Of a stretch of 64,000 nt of DNA, positions 25,034 to 34,057 are shown piece after piece; position 1 is the stretch's first letter, and each line of letters opens with the position of its first letter. Under the pieces are notes generated by a model. That model ran no database searches and was not told where the DNA came from. It worked only from the letters and a program-made list of their open reading frames with translations. The stretch is from DATKMK01 sp035541895 (GTDB lineage Bacteria > Desulfobacterota > Binatia > HRBIN30 > JACQVA1): contig DATKMK010000015.1 in the NCBI GenBank assembly GCA_035541895.1, positions 1 through 64,000 on the forward strand, in the 5' to 3' direction. The position numbers and the translations under genes are program-made.

Positions 25034-26784
25034 TGCTCGCTCTCCAACGTCGACACGTCGCCCTCGGGCAATCCCAACTCGCGCGCCTTGAGCAAGCGGC
25101 GCATGATTTTCCCGCTGCGCGTTTTGGGGACGCTCGGACAAAAATCGATCTCGCGCGGCGCGACCGCGGGGCCGAGGCGCGCGCGAGCGAAACCGAGCAG
25201 CTCCTGCCGCAAGGTGTCGCTCGCCGCGAAGCCGGCCTTGAGCGAGACGAATGCCTTCACGATTTCACCGATCGTCGGATCGGGTCTCCCGATAACCCCG
25301 GCTTCGGCCACCGCCGGATGCTCCATCAGCGTGCTCTCGACTTCGAAGGGCCCGATCAAGTGCCCCGCCGATTTGATCACGTCGTCGGCACGGCTCATGA
25401 ACCAGAAGTAGCCGTCGCGATCGCGCTTGGCGAGATCGCCGGTGAGATACCAGCCCGCGGCGAAGCATTTGCGATAGCGTTCGTCCTCGTGCAGGTAGCC
25501 GCGAAACATCGACGGCCATCCCGGGCGCAGCGCCAGCTCACCGTCGGTGTCCGGGTCGTCGACCACGATGATCGTTCCATCCTTGGCTCGGCGTACGATC
25601 GCCGCGTCGATGCCGGGTAACGGCAGACCCATCGAGCCCGGTCGGACTTCGAGTGCGGGAAAATTCGCGATCATGATCCCGCCCGTTTCGGTCTGCCACC
25701 AATTGTCGTGAATCGGCAACCCGAACGCCCGTACGCCCCACGCCACCGCCTCGGGATTGAGCGGCTCGCCGACACTGGCAATGAAGCGAAGACTGCTCAG
25801 ATCGTGTTGTCGAACCGCGTCGGTGCCGACCTTCATCATCATGCGAACCGCCGTCGGCGCGGTATACCAAACGCTGACCTTCTGCCGTTCGATGGTGGCG
25901 TACCATCGCTCCGCGTCGAAATCGCCCTCGTCGATGATGCTGGTGATCCCGTGCGTCAACGGGGAAATGATTCCGTACGAGGTGCCGGTGACCCATCCGG
26001 GATCGGCGGTGCACCAGAAGACGTCGTCGGGGTGGAAGTCGAGGGCATACATCCCGGTCGCGTGGTGCGCGACGACGGCTTCGTGCACGTGAACCGCGCC
26101 CTTCGGTTTGCCGGTCGTGCCGCTGGTGAAATGCACCAGCGCCATGTCCTCGGGATCGGTCGGCGGAATGTCGAACCGGTCGGACGCAGCTACCAGCCGC
26201 GCGTCGAAATCTTCGGTGCCTGCCGGCGCCGTGCCGACGACTAACACGTGGTGCAAGCCCGGCAACGAGCGCCGCAGCTCGGCGATGTTGCGGCGTGCAA
26301 ACAGCGCGTCGGTGGTCACCAGCACCCTCGCGTCACCGATGGTCAGGCGTTGCTGAATCGGTTCCGGTCCGAACGCGGAGAACAGCGGGCAGAACACGCT
26401 GCGATTCTTCCATGTCCCGAGCGCGGCGACGTAGAGTTCGGGAATACGCCCCGCAAGCGCAAAGACACGCTCGCCGGCAGCGACCCCCAACCCCCGCAGA
26501 ACGTTGGCAAAGCGACTGCTCAATCGCTGCAAATCCAGATACGTGTAGTCGCGCGATTCGCCGCGTTTACCGAGCCAGCGCAGCGCCAGGTGCGCCGCGC
26601 GCGACCCGTGGGCGTGTCGCTCGACCGCCTCGTATGCGATGTTGAGCCCGTTACCGCCCGGCAAACCGCTGAGCGCGCAGCGGGCAGCGGCCCAGGAAAA
26701 TTCAGCGCGGGTGCGTCGGTAGTCGAGCAGGTTCGGCTGGACTTTCCAGCCCGCCGGCACCTTGGCGATCGGATCCTGCGGCAT
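25030..26784 (-). CDS. acetyl-CoA synthetase-like AMP-forming acyl-CoA ligase
   Basis: Adenylate-forming ligase, 584 aa, closest in style to AcsA acetate-CoA ligases of Gram-positive type. The P-loop-like motif FTSGTTGKPKG lies near 225, and DNWWQTETGG (the adenylate-binding A5 motif of acetyl-CoA synthetases) near 375. YLTGDLAKRDRDGYFWFMSRADD marks the hinge region near 455, and the C-terminal catalytic Lys is in KTRSGKIMRR. The ATG at 26784 follows GGGAG at 7 nt; the frame extends to 26808. It is first in the operon and overlaps E1alpha by 4 bp. An acetate or short-chain acid substrate is likely. Acetate activation and pyruvate oxidation would then deliver the same product. Confidence 0.92.
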   Translation of the reverse strand: MPQDPIAKVPAGWKVQPNLLDYRRTRAEFSWAAARCALSGLPGGNGLNIAYEAVERHAHGSRAAHLALRWLGKRGESRDYTYLDLQRLSSRFANVLRGLGVAAGERVFALAGRIPELYVAALGTWKNRSVFCPLFSAFGPEPIQQRLTIGDARVLVTTDALFARRNIAELRRSLPGLHHVLVVGTAPAGTEDFDARLVAASDRFDIPPTDPEDMALVHFTSGTTGKPKGAVHVHEAVVAHHATGMYALDFHPDDVFWCTADPGWVTGTSYGIISPLTHGITSIIDEGDFDAERWYATIERQKVSVWYTAPTAVRMMMKVGTDAVRQHDLSSLRFIASVGEPLNPEAVAWGVRAFGLPIHDNWWQTETGGIMIANFPALEVRPGSMGLPLPGIDAAIVRRAKDGTIIVVDDPDTDGELALRPGWPSMFRGYLHEDERYRKCFAAGWYLTGDLAKRDRDGYFWFMSRADDVIKSAGHLIGPFEVESTLMEHPAVAEAGVIGRPDPTIGEIVKAFVSLKAGFAASDTLRQELLGFARARLGPAVAPREIDFCPSVPKTRSGKIMRRLLKARELGLPEGDVSTLESEQ

Positions 26785-26980
26785 GCGTTGTCTCCCGAGC
26801 GCGATCAAAGCAAGAAGACCGCCAGCACCACGTTCGGCTTGACCGCGATGAGCATCCCGCGTCTGGGCGGTCTCATTCTAGAATCGAAGGCTCAGCACCG
26901 GCGGGGCACAACAGATTTGAGAACCGCATACCGCCGGCCTCTACTCGAATCACCCGCCGATCGTCCGCTATAGTCGCCGC

Positions 26981-27410
26981 ATGGCTGACATGCTCGTACG
27001 ACTGTACGCGTTGCCGGATGTCGCTCCGCTTTACCGCCCGGCTGCGAACCCGCGGTATCGAGATTCGACGCGCGCAACCGACCGAGCGGCGGGTCATCGT
27101 CGACTGGGCCCAACAGCATTTTCCCGGTTCCTGGACGGCCGAATGTGAGGCCGCTCTGGAGCAGCGTCCGGTCACGTGCTTCATCGCCGCCAAGCGCGAG
27201 CCAGCGGTCGCACCGAACGTGAATCCGTCCCTGCAACCCGACGAATCGTTGGTCGGCGTCGTCTGCTACGACGCCACGCGTCGCGGCATGTTCGGCCCCG
27301 AAGGCGTCCACGAGCGGTTTCGCGGGCTGGGCATCGCTACACCGATCCCGACCACGCATGAACGCTCGCGCTCTCGTGGCAATGTCCGAGTTTGCAGCCG
27401 AGCGTCCTGA
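26981..27410 (+). pseudogene. decayed GNAT family N-acetyltransferase (frameshifted, truncated)
   Basis: The first frame from ATG 26981 reads MADMLVRLYALPDVAPL, the N-terminus I know from a GNAT subfamily. It then loses sense near 27030. The +1 frame, open from 27018, continues the same subfamily with GIEIRRAQPTERRVIVDW, CFIAA and VGVVCYDATRRGMFGPEGV followed by RFRGLGIATP. After about 27340 the acetyl-CoA helix and the rest of the domain are missing and the frame ends at 27410. At least one frameshift and a C-terminal loss are therefore needed to explain it. The gene is probably non-functional; the subfamily assignment rests on memory of the N-terminal pattern. Confidence 0.6.
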
Positions 27411-27434
27411 TTTGAAAACGCAAGTGTCCTCAGT

Positions 27435-27833
27435 TCAGGCTCGATTCAACGACCGCAGCCATCCCACCGCCTCGGCCTCCGTCTCAAAGATTCCAATGTG
27501 TTCGACTTGGCCACCAAAGAACGTATCGATCACCGTTCGGGACGCGACTTGTGCCGCCTTGGTAGGCGCGTAGTATGCGATCGCCGAAAAAAGTTCCGAG
27601 ATCGCGTCGCCTATGACGCGAAGCGCCGCAAACGACGGCGAGTATGACTGCCTTCGATCGATGAGCGTGAGCGCTCGTTTGCCGCCGAGAAAGGATCGAA
27701 GCGCGCGCACCATATCTGTCGCCTCGGCCGCGCTGGCATCGTGCCCTTCGGTCGCCTGTATGTGCAAGATCTCGTCATCTCTCCACCAAACGACGACGGC
27801 GGCGGATCGGTAGATCTCGGTTCGACTGTCCAT
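27435..27833 (-). CDS. STAS/SpoIIAA-like single-domain protein
   Basis: A 132-aa protein alternating strands and helices like STAS/SEC14-fold small proteins. A first hairpin (AAVVVWWRDDEILHIQAT) is followed by a helix with ATDMVRALRSFLGG and a strand ALTLIDRRQSYSP. The protein closes with VEHIGIFETEAEAVGWLRSL, the usual ending of DUF7793-like families. I see no phosphorylatable Ser in a clear anti-sigma-antagonist context, so a partner-switch role is unproven. The gene is isolated: its stop faces the decayed GNAT gene and it lies 110 bp downstream of the HAD gene. Confidence 0.55.
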   Translation of the reverse strand: MDSRTEIYRSAAVVVWWRDDEILHIQATEGHDASAAEATDMVRALRSFLGGKRALTLIDRRQSYSPSFAALRVIGDAISELFSAIAYYAPTKAAQVASRTVIDTFFGGQVEHIGIFETEAEAVGWLRSLNRA

Positions 27834-27943
27834 TCGGCTATTCCAACCTCAACCGAACAGAAGAATGTCGCGCAGCTGCATCTCCTGACTGAGCGAAGCG
27901 TCAGCGTCCCCGCCACAATACGGACAGCACCCGTTCATGCGCC

Positions 27944-28657
27944 TCATTCGATCAAATCGAGCAGCTCCGCAATGCGGTGAATCACGTGGTGCGGCCGCGG
28001 CTCAACGTCCGGCGGTTCCCGGTCCGTGCGATGCCACAGCAACACCGAGCGCAGCCCCGCCTGATTGGCGCCGGCGATGTCTTGCAGCATCGTGTCACCG
28101 ACGAACAGGGCCTCGTCCGGCCGACACTTCGCGCGCCGCAGGGCCTCGGCGAAGATCGCCGAATCGGGTTTGCAGGACTGCGCCTGCTCGCTCGAGAGAA
28201 TGGAATCGAAGTACGGTTCGATCTCGCTCAGCGCCATCAGATGAGTCAGTTGATCGTCATCGATGTTGCTGACGATTCCGAGGTGCAACCCGCGCGCGTG
28301 CAGCTCTTGGAGGGTCTCGACGACGCCCTCGCGCAACGTGAAGTCGCGCGCGTGGCGCTCCCACTGCCGCTCGCGATAGCGATCGAGTTGATCGTCGTCG
28401 AGGTGGGCACCGAGCGCGTTCAGCATCCCGACGACCGCATCGCGAAACAGATCGCGGTGCAGATAGAACCGCCGCGCGAGATACTGGCGAAACACGCGTC
28501 GCATGGCATCGCGGTGAGCCGAGTGAATCACGCGCGGCTCGGCGTCGCTGCCGGCCCACCGAGCCAATTCGGTCAGGCTCTCCCGCTCCGCGGGCTCCAG
28601 CGTTGCATAGTCGTACAGCGTTCCACCGAAATCGAACAACACGGCCTTTGTGGTCAT
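27944..28657 (-). CDS. HAD family hydrolase (HAD-IA type phosphatase)
   Basis: Haloacid-dehalogenase superfamily enzyme, 237 aa. Motif I is FDFGGTLYD at about 8-16, with the nucleophile Asp9; the usual second Asp is replaced by Gly, as in many HAD-IA proteins. Motif II is the Ser in GIVSNIDDD, motif III the Lys in SCKPDSAIF, and motif IV VGDTMLQDIAGA near the C-terminus. An alpha-helical cap lies between motifs I and II (about 20-95). It is probably a phosphatase of small phosphorylated metabolites. It sits 18 bp after a GNAT gene and may be co-transcribed with it and the glycosyltransferase. Confidence 0.88.
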   Translation of the reverse strand: MTTKAVLFDFGGTLYDYATLEPAERESLTELARWAGSDAEPRVIHSAHRDAMRRVFRQYLARRFYLHRDLFRDAVVGMLNALGAHLDDDQLDRYRERQWERHARDFTLREGVVETLQELHARGLHLGIVSNIDDDQLTHLMALSEIEPYFDSILSSEQAQSCKPDSAIFAEALRRAKCRPDEALFVGDTMLQDIAGANQAGLRSVLLWHRTDREPPDVEPRPHHVIHRIAELLDLIE

Positions 28658-28675
28658 GCGTCGCGTACTCCGCGT

Positions 28676-29194
28676 TCACCCAACGCCTTGGAGATTGAGG
28701 CGGTAACCGCGCGCTATCAAACCCGGGATCGGCGGGAAGTCAAGCTCCGCGGCACGCACGAAACCCATGCGCGTGTACAAGCGCATCGCCGCGTGCATCA
28801 GATCAGTGGTGTGCAAGGTCAGCGCATCGGCGGCGGATGCACGCGCCCGGCGAATGCACTCGCGCATCAGCGCCTCGCCGATACCGCGACCGCGTCCGCC
28901 CGGCACAACCGCGAGCAAGCGCACTTCGGGCGATGAAGTTGTCTGCAGGATTCCATCGTCCGACAGCGCGAACCCGAACGGATACAACAGCACCGCGCCG
29001 AGGATCGCCGCCCCGTCTTCCGCCACGAGTTGCTGCGCGGGCCGCGGATCAGCCAATGTGTCTACGATGTTGAGTTCGTACATCTGCCAGTGGTCGCCCA
29101 TCGGATCGGCATACTGCCGATACGCCGCCAACGTGACCGCGTGGATACGCTCCTGATCGCTCGGCAGGGCGTCGCGAATGTGGATGGCACTCAT
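28676..29194 (-). CDS. GNAT family N-acetyltransferase
   Basis: Acetyl-CoA-dependent acyltransferase, 172 aa from the ATG at 29194. The core shows the beta4 strand EVRLLAVVPGGRGRGIGEAL, with the acetyl-CoA pyrophosphate loop (R/Q-x-x-G-x-G/A) in GRGRGIG, then a helix and the C-terminal LYTRMGFVRAAELDF block typical of GNATs. The frame is open to 29233, but the shorter start gives the family N-terminus IHIRDALPSDQERI. Substrate unknown. Located between the glycosyltransferase (51 bp upstream) and HAD (18 bp downstream). Confidence 0.88.
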   Translation of the reverse strand: MSAIHIRDALPSDQERIHAVTLAAYRQYADPMGDHWQMYELNIVDTLADPRPAQQLVAEDGAAILGAVLLYPFGFALSDDGILQTTSSPEVRLLAVVPGGRGRGIGEALMRECIRRARASAADALTLHTTDLMHAAMRLYTRMGFVRAAELDFPPIPGLIARGYRLNLQGVG

Positions 29195-29245
29195 ACACGC
29201 GCAGGCTAGCACGTCGGGCAGCGGCGGCGTCAACGCACCACGGGG

Positions 29246-30358
29246 TCACGCGGCGCAGACGAAGTCACGCAGCTCGCGAAATCCCATCGTCTGCAGAGCC
29301 GTGCGGATCTGCTCCCGCGGCCGCTCGCCAGCCACCGACACAATCACCCGGCTCCCGCGCAGGCGCGAGAGTTCTTCTGGCATAATCACCGGAGCGCCGT
29401 GGATCGTATTGCCCAAGCGGCCGCGGTGCACCTCGACGACGTGCGAGGGGCGCTTGCCGTGCTCGCCGAGCGCGCGGCACAGGGTGCGACCGGTTTCCCC
29501 GTATCCCCACAACACAAAGCGGTCGCGTTCGGCGAGGAAGCCCTGCGCGAGAAACGCGGCCTTGCACGCCGTGATGCGTTCGAGCCGATACGACGGATGC
29601 GTTCGCGTGCGGCGCGACGGACCGTCGCGCCAACTCAACAGTCGTCGCGGGACGACCCCGATTTCATGGCCGGCCGCCAGCAGGCGCAACACCAAGTCGT
29701 AGTCTTCCGGCCAATGCTGATCGCGATAGCCGAACGCCGCGAGCGTGGGGCGACGGATGAGCAGCGACGGATGCACGACCGGACATTCAATGAATGCGTC
29801 GGCCCGCACACGCGCCGCCGAGTCGATTCGGTTGAGCCACCGTTCGTAGCTGCGCATGCCGTCCCGGAGATGCGCGCGGGGGAACAAACGCACATGACAA
29901 CCGACCGCCACTAGGTCCGGCGCCGCGACCAAGGCAGCCGTTTGAGCCGCGAGCCGGTCGCGATGCATGAGGTCGTCGGCATCCATGCGAGCCACGAAGT
30001 CGCCCGCACACTGTGCCAATCCGGTGTGCAGCGCGGCGATCAGGCCCTGATGCGGTGTCGAGATCACAACGAAGCGATCGTCACGACCTGCGAACTCGCG
30101 GGCGCACTCTCGGGTGGTGTCGGTCGAGCCGTCGTCGACGATCACGCAGCGCCAGTGTCGCTCAGTCTGGCGCACTACGCTGCGGAGGCAGGCCGGTAAA
30201 GTCGCGACTGCGTTACATGCCGGCAAAAGAATCGTTACCGATGGGCGCGTGCCCTCCACTCGCTGACGATAGCGCCGCACCAACCGCTTCGCCAACGTTT
30301 TCCCGCGGCGGAAGCTACCCGTCCGCGAGGTTCTCGCTTGACCAATCAACGCGTTCAC
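29246..30358 (-). CDS. family 2 glycosyltransferase with C-terminal Rossmann-like domain
   Basis: Inverting GT-A glycosyltransferase. The N-domain begins PSVTILLPACNA, carries VIVDDGSTD, and has the metal-binding ARMDADD (DxD) near residue 125, with the catalytic-base region CPVVHPSLLIRR and WPEDYDLVLRLL downstream. The last 90 or so residues (VLWGYGETGRTLCRALGE...VIVSVAG) resemble a nucleotide-binding Rossmann domain appended to the enzyme. The start is uncertain: I use GTG 30358, which leaves only 17 bp to the divergent ATPase gene; GTG 30259 is a good alternative and would give a more usual N-terminus. It probably acts on surface glycans or a secondary glycoside. Confidence 0.82.
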   Translation of the reverse strand: MNALIGQARTSRTGSFRRGKTLAKRLVRRYRQRVEGTRPSVTILLPACNAVATLPACLRSVVRQTERHWRCVIVDDGSTDTTRECAREFAGRDDRFVVISTPHQGLIAALHTGLAQCAGDFVARMDADDLMHRDRLAAQTAALVAAPDLVAVGCHVRLFPRAHLRDGMRSYERWLNRIDSAARVRADAFIECPVVHPSLLIRRPTLAAFGYRDQHWPEDYDLVLRLLAAGHEIGVVPRRLLSWRDGPSRRTRTHPSYRLERITACKAAFLAQGFLAERDRFVLWGYGETGRTLCRALGEHGKRPSHVVEVHRGRLGNTIHGAPVIMPEELSRLRGSRVIVSVAGERPREQIRTALQTMGFRELRDFVCAA

Positions 30359-30375
30359 GTCACTAACCAAACAGG

Positions 30376-33300
30376 GTGAATAGCGAACGATCCACAGACC
30401 ATTCTTCCGGCGCTCGCCGGCCAACCGCCACCACCTTTGTCGGACGCGAACGTGAACTGGTCGAGTTGCGCGCCGGCTTGAGCGACGCCCTCGCCGGTCG
30501 TGGCCGGCTTTTCCTGATCGTCGGCGAGCCGGGCATCGGCAAAACGCGCTTGTGCGAGGAACTCGCCGGCATCGCGCGCCTTCAGCCCGTGCCGGTACTG
30601 TGGGGACGATGCTGGGAAGGCGGCGGCGCGCCGGCGTTCTGGCCGTGGATCCAAGTCCTGCGCGGGCTCGTGCGTCACGAGCGCACGGAGAGGCTGGCCG
30701 AACACCTGGGAAGCGGAGCCGCACACATGGCCGCCCTCCTCCCCGAGTTGCGGCAGCGCATCAGCGGCGGTGCGGCCGAACCGCAGCCGTCGGCAATCGA
30801 ATCCGAACACGCTCGCTTTCCGCTGTTCGACGCCGCCATGAGCTTCCTCCAGCGCAGCGCCGGCGAGCGGCCCCTGTTGATCGTGCTCGACGACTTACAC
30901 GCGGCCGACCACTCGTCGCTGCTGATGCTGCAGTTCATCGCTCGCGAAATTGCGCGCGCGCACATTCTCCTGGTGGGTACGTACCGCTCGGTCGATCTCC
31001 AGCGCCAGTCTGATCGATCGCGTCTGCTGGGCGACATCGCTCGCAATGGTCACCGCCTTCCGCTCGGCGGCTGGTCCGAGAACGACGTGGCGCGGTTCGT
31101 CGAACATGCGTTCGGAGTGTCCGCGTCTGCGGCCGCGATTGCGGCGCTCCGGCAGACTACCGAAGGCAACCCGTTCTTCGTCGACGAGGTTGTGCGTGTC
31201 TTGCTGGCCGAGGGGCGCGACCGACTCTTGAACGATACGCCGGGGGACATCGTGCAAATCCCGCACGGGGTTCGCGACGTGACGCGCGAGCGGCTGCGTC
31301 CGCTGCCCCCAACGTGCCAGCACGTGCTGACCGCCGCTGCGGTGATCGGTCGCGAGTTCGACCTGCTGTGCCTTCACCGCGCGTGCGGCGTGGCGCCGGA
31401 GTGTGCGCTGGAGGCGCTCGGCGAGGCGGAGGCCGCCGGCATCGTCATGCGACTCCCCGGCGCGCGGGCACGCTACAGCTTCAGCCACATGTTGATCCGC
31501 CAGACATTGTACGACGACCTGCCGTTGACCGAGCGGCTGCGGCTGCATCAGCGTGTCGGGGAGACTCTGGAGACCTTGGCGGAAGTCGATCCGGATGCGC
31601 ACTTGGCCGAGCTGGCTCATCATTTTTTCCACGCCGCCGCCGCGGGGTGTGCCGACAAAGCCGTCGCCTACGGCGTGCGTGCGGCCGAGCGAGCCGCCGC
31701 ATTGCTCGCGTACGAGGAAGCCGGCGTGCGCTTCACGCGCGCGCTGGAGGTGCTACCGCTCAAACAACCCGGCGATCCGCACGAGCGCCTCGACCTGCTC
31801 CTCGCCCTCGGCGACGTCCAGTCGCGCGCCTGGCAGACCGCGGCGGCGCACGCGACGTTCCGCCAAGCCATCGATCTCGCACGCCGGACGGGAGCGCCTC
31901 AACATCTCGCGCGTGCCGCACTGGGTTTGGGCGGAACCGGATTGGGCCTGCCGCGCGGCGGCACGGTCGACGTCGGACTGGTCGCGATCCTCGACGAAGC
32001 GCTGGCGGGGCTCGCCGAGTCCGACGCGGCACTGCAAGCGCGGGTGCTCGCCCGTCTGGCCGTCGAACTGTATTTCTCCGATGCCGAGGAGCGGCGCATT
32101 GCCCTCAGCCGAGATGCCGTCGACATCGCGCGAGGCACCGGGGATGTCGCGACCCTGGCCTACGTCGTCAATGCGCGACACTTCGCGCTGTGGAACTCGC
32201 GCGATGTGGACGAGCGCCTGGCGATTGCGAACGAAGCCATCGATCTCGCCGAGCAGGCCCACGACCGCAACCTCGCTTTCCAGGCACACATCTGGCGGTT
32301 GATCGACTTGATCGAATTGGGTGCGGGGAGCGACTGGGAGCGCGAGCTGGAGATCTGCGAGCGACTTGCCGAGGCGTTGCGGCAGCCGCGCTTCTTGAGC
32401 GTGGTCGCCACACTGCGAGCCATGCGGTCGCTCTGGCTCGGTCGCTTCGACGAGGTCGACGCAATCGGACAGCGCATCCTCGCCTTGGCCGAGCGCGCGC
32501 AGGATCCCTCCGCCGCTGCGACCGTCGGGCTCCAGCGGTGCCTCGTGCGGCGAGCGCGCGGTGATCGCGCGGCAATGACCGCAATGACCGAACGCGCGCC
32601 GCACCAGTTCCCGTCATTGCCCGCGACTCGTTGCGTCGTGGCGGTCATTCACATGGATCTCGGCCACGAAGCCGAGGCCCGCGCCGAGTACGAACAACTC
32701 GCTGCCCACGGCTTCGCCGATCTCGTGCGCGTCAACGGCCTCGACAGCCTGCTGCCCTGGCTGGCCGAGTTGTCGCGTTATCTCGGCGACCGACGGGGAG
32801 CGGAAATCCTCTACGAGCGCCTGCAACGATTTGCCGGACACATCGTTTCGTTCGGGCCGCGGTACTGCTTCGGCCCGGCGTCTCACGCCCTCGGCCAGCT
32901 CGCCGCCACGTTGGGGCAGATCGACAGCGCTGCTCGCCACTACGAGGATGCCCTGGCCTTCAGTCTCGCGCTCGGCGGCCGACCGGCGGTTGCCGTTACC
33001 CAGGTCGACTATGCAACGCTCCTGCTCGCGCGCAACCGCGCGGGAGACCGGGAATACGCGCACTCGCTCGCGGAAACCGCGCTGGCGACGGCGCAGATGT
33101 TGGGGATGTCGCGGGTCGCGGAACGGGCCCGCACGTTGATTGCGCAGGCTCAATCCCACGAGGCACAAACGCAAGAGATGCAGACCGTCGACCGCGAAGT
33201 CGTCGGGAGCCGCGGAAGCACGCGATCGAGCCGCGGCGCGCGCGTGATCAGCCTTCCGACGCCGCGCTCCCGGCCCACCGCGCCACCGGAGGAGGCGAAA

Positions 33301-33936
33301 ACGAGTCCGGCCCCCGAAAACGGACGACCGACGGCGGCGATCTTTCGCTTCGAAGGAGAATTCTGGAGCGTCGGCGAAGGCGCGTCCTTGATTCGCCTCA
33401 AGGACTCCAAGGGATTGCACTACATCGCGCAGCTGCTGAGGCATCCGCACAAGGAGATTCACGCCATTGATCTGGTCGCCCTGGATCAGCCGCGAGCCGC
33501 CCCGCGCGCCGCTGCACACCTTACGGACGACCTGCTCAGCCAGCCGGGTGTGCACGCCGGTGATCTCGGTGATGTGGGCGCGTTGCTCGATCCTCAAGCG
33601 CGCCGTGCCTACAAGAAGCGCCTGCACGGCCTGCGCGAAGAGTTGGAGGAGGCCACCCGTTTCAACGATCTCGGCCGGATGGGCAGTCTGCGGCGCGAGA
33701 TCGACTTCATCTCCGGGGAGCTGGCGAGCGCAGTCGGCCTTCACGGCCGTAGCCGTTCCAGCTCATCGCACGCCGAACGCGCGCGCATCAACGTGACACG
33801 TGCCGTCAAGGCGGTGATCCAGCGTATCGGCGCGCGTCACGCCGCACTCGGACGTTATCTCGCCACCACGATCAAAACCGGCACCTTTTGTTCGTACGCC
33901 CCCGACCCTCACCATCCGATCTCGTGGAGCTTCTGA
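30376..33936 (+). CDS. large AAA ATPase/TPR regulator-like protein with conserved C-terminal domain (copy 1)
   Basis: STAND-like ATPase of 1186 aa. An AAA_16-type module starts FVGRERELVELRAGL near 21, with Walker A GEPGIGKT at 50-57 and Walker B LLIVLDD at 167-173, then the sensor-like EGNPFFVDEVVRVLL. Residues about 380-930 are helical and TPR-like. The last 200 residues (from about 987) form a separate domain starting with FRFEGEFWSVG, then LKDSKGLHYIAQLLRHP and an acidic/basic coiled segment, and ending ERARINVTRAVKAVIQRI... TGTFCSYAPDP. This end domain recurs in the copy at 35360. No LuxR-type HTH is visible at the C-terminus. The start is GTG with a poor Shine-Dalgarno. A signalling or transcription-control role is plausible; the effector is unknown. 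Confidence 0.82.
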   Translation: MNSERSTDHSSGARRPTATTFVGRERELVELRAGLSDALAGRGRLFLIVGEPGIGKTRLCEELAGIARLQPVPVLWGRCWEGGGAPAFWPWIQVLRGLVRHERTERLAEHLGSGAAHMAALLPELRQRISGGAAEPQPSAIESEHARFPLFDAAMSFLQRSAGERPLLIVLDDLHAADHSSLLMLQFIAREIARAHILLVGTYRSVDLQRQSDRSRLLGDIARNGHRLPLGGWSENDVARFVEHAFGVSASAAAIAALRQTTEGNPFFVDEVVRVLLAEGRDRLLNDTPGDIVQIPHGVRDVTRERLRPLPPTCQHVLTAAAVIGREFDLLCLHRACGVAPECALEALGEAEAAGIVMRLPGARARYSFSHMLIRQTLYDDLPLTERLRLHQRVGETLETLAEVDPDAHLAELAHHFFHAAAAGCADKAVAYGVRAAERAAALLAYEEAGVRFTRALEVLPLKQPGDPHERLDLLLALGDVQSRAWQTAAAHATFRQAIDLARRTGAPQHLARAALGLGGTGLGLPRGGTVDVGLVAILDEALAGLAESDAALQARVLARLAVELYFSDAEERRIALSRDAVDIARGTGDVATLAYVVNARHFALWNSRDVDERLAIANEAIDLAEQAHDRNLAFQAHIWRLIDLIELGAGSDWERELEICERLAEALRQPRFLSVVATLRAMRSLWLGRFDEVDAIGQRILALAERAQDPSAAATVGLQRCLVRRARGDRAAMTAMTERAPHQFPSLPATRCVVAVIHMDLGHEAEARAEYEQLAAHGFADLVRVNGLDSLLPWLAELSRYLGDRRGAEILYERLQRFAGHIVSFGPRYCFGPASHALGQLAATLGQIDSAARHYEDALAFSLALGGRPAVAVTQVDYATLLLARNRAGDREYAHSLAETALATAQMLGMSRVAERARTLIAQAQSHEAQTQEMQTVDREVVGSRGSTRSSRGARVISLPTPRSRPTAPPEEAKTSPAPENGRPTAAIFRFEGEFWSVGEGASLIRLKDSKGLHYIAQLLRHPHKEIHAIDLVALDQPRAAPRAAAHLTDDLLSQPGVHAGDLGDVGALLDPQARRAYKKRLHGLREELEEATRFNDLGRMGSLRREIDFISGELASAVGLHGRSRSSSSHAERARINVTRAVKAVIQRIGARHAALGRYLATTIKTGTFCSYAPDPHHPISWSF

Positions 33937-33986
33937 GACGCCAACCGCCGTCAGTCGACTTCGACCGGCAATTTGTTCCGTCGCGT

Positions 33987-33999
33987 TGAACACTGTTCA
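33987..33999. promoter_or_regulatory. perfect inverted repeat upstream of the dockerin-type gene
   Basis: TGAACACTGTTCA has 6-bp arms around one base, 59 bp before the start codon at 34058, and a further TGAAC half-site lies a few bases downstream (near 34006). A repressor or activator site is possible. Confidence 0.3.
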
Positions 34000-34057
34000 C
34001 GCGTTTTGAACGCCTCCGTGGTGGAAAGATTTTTCTAACACCCGGGGGGATAGAGCC

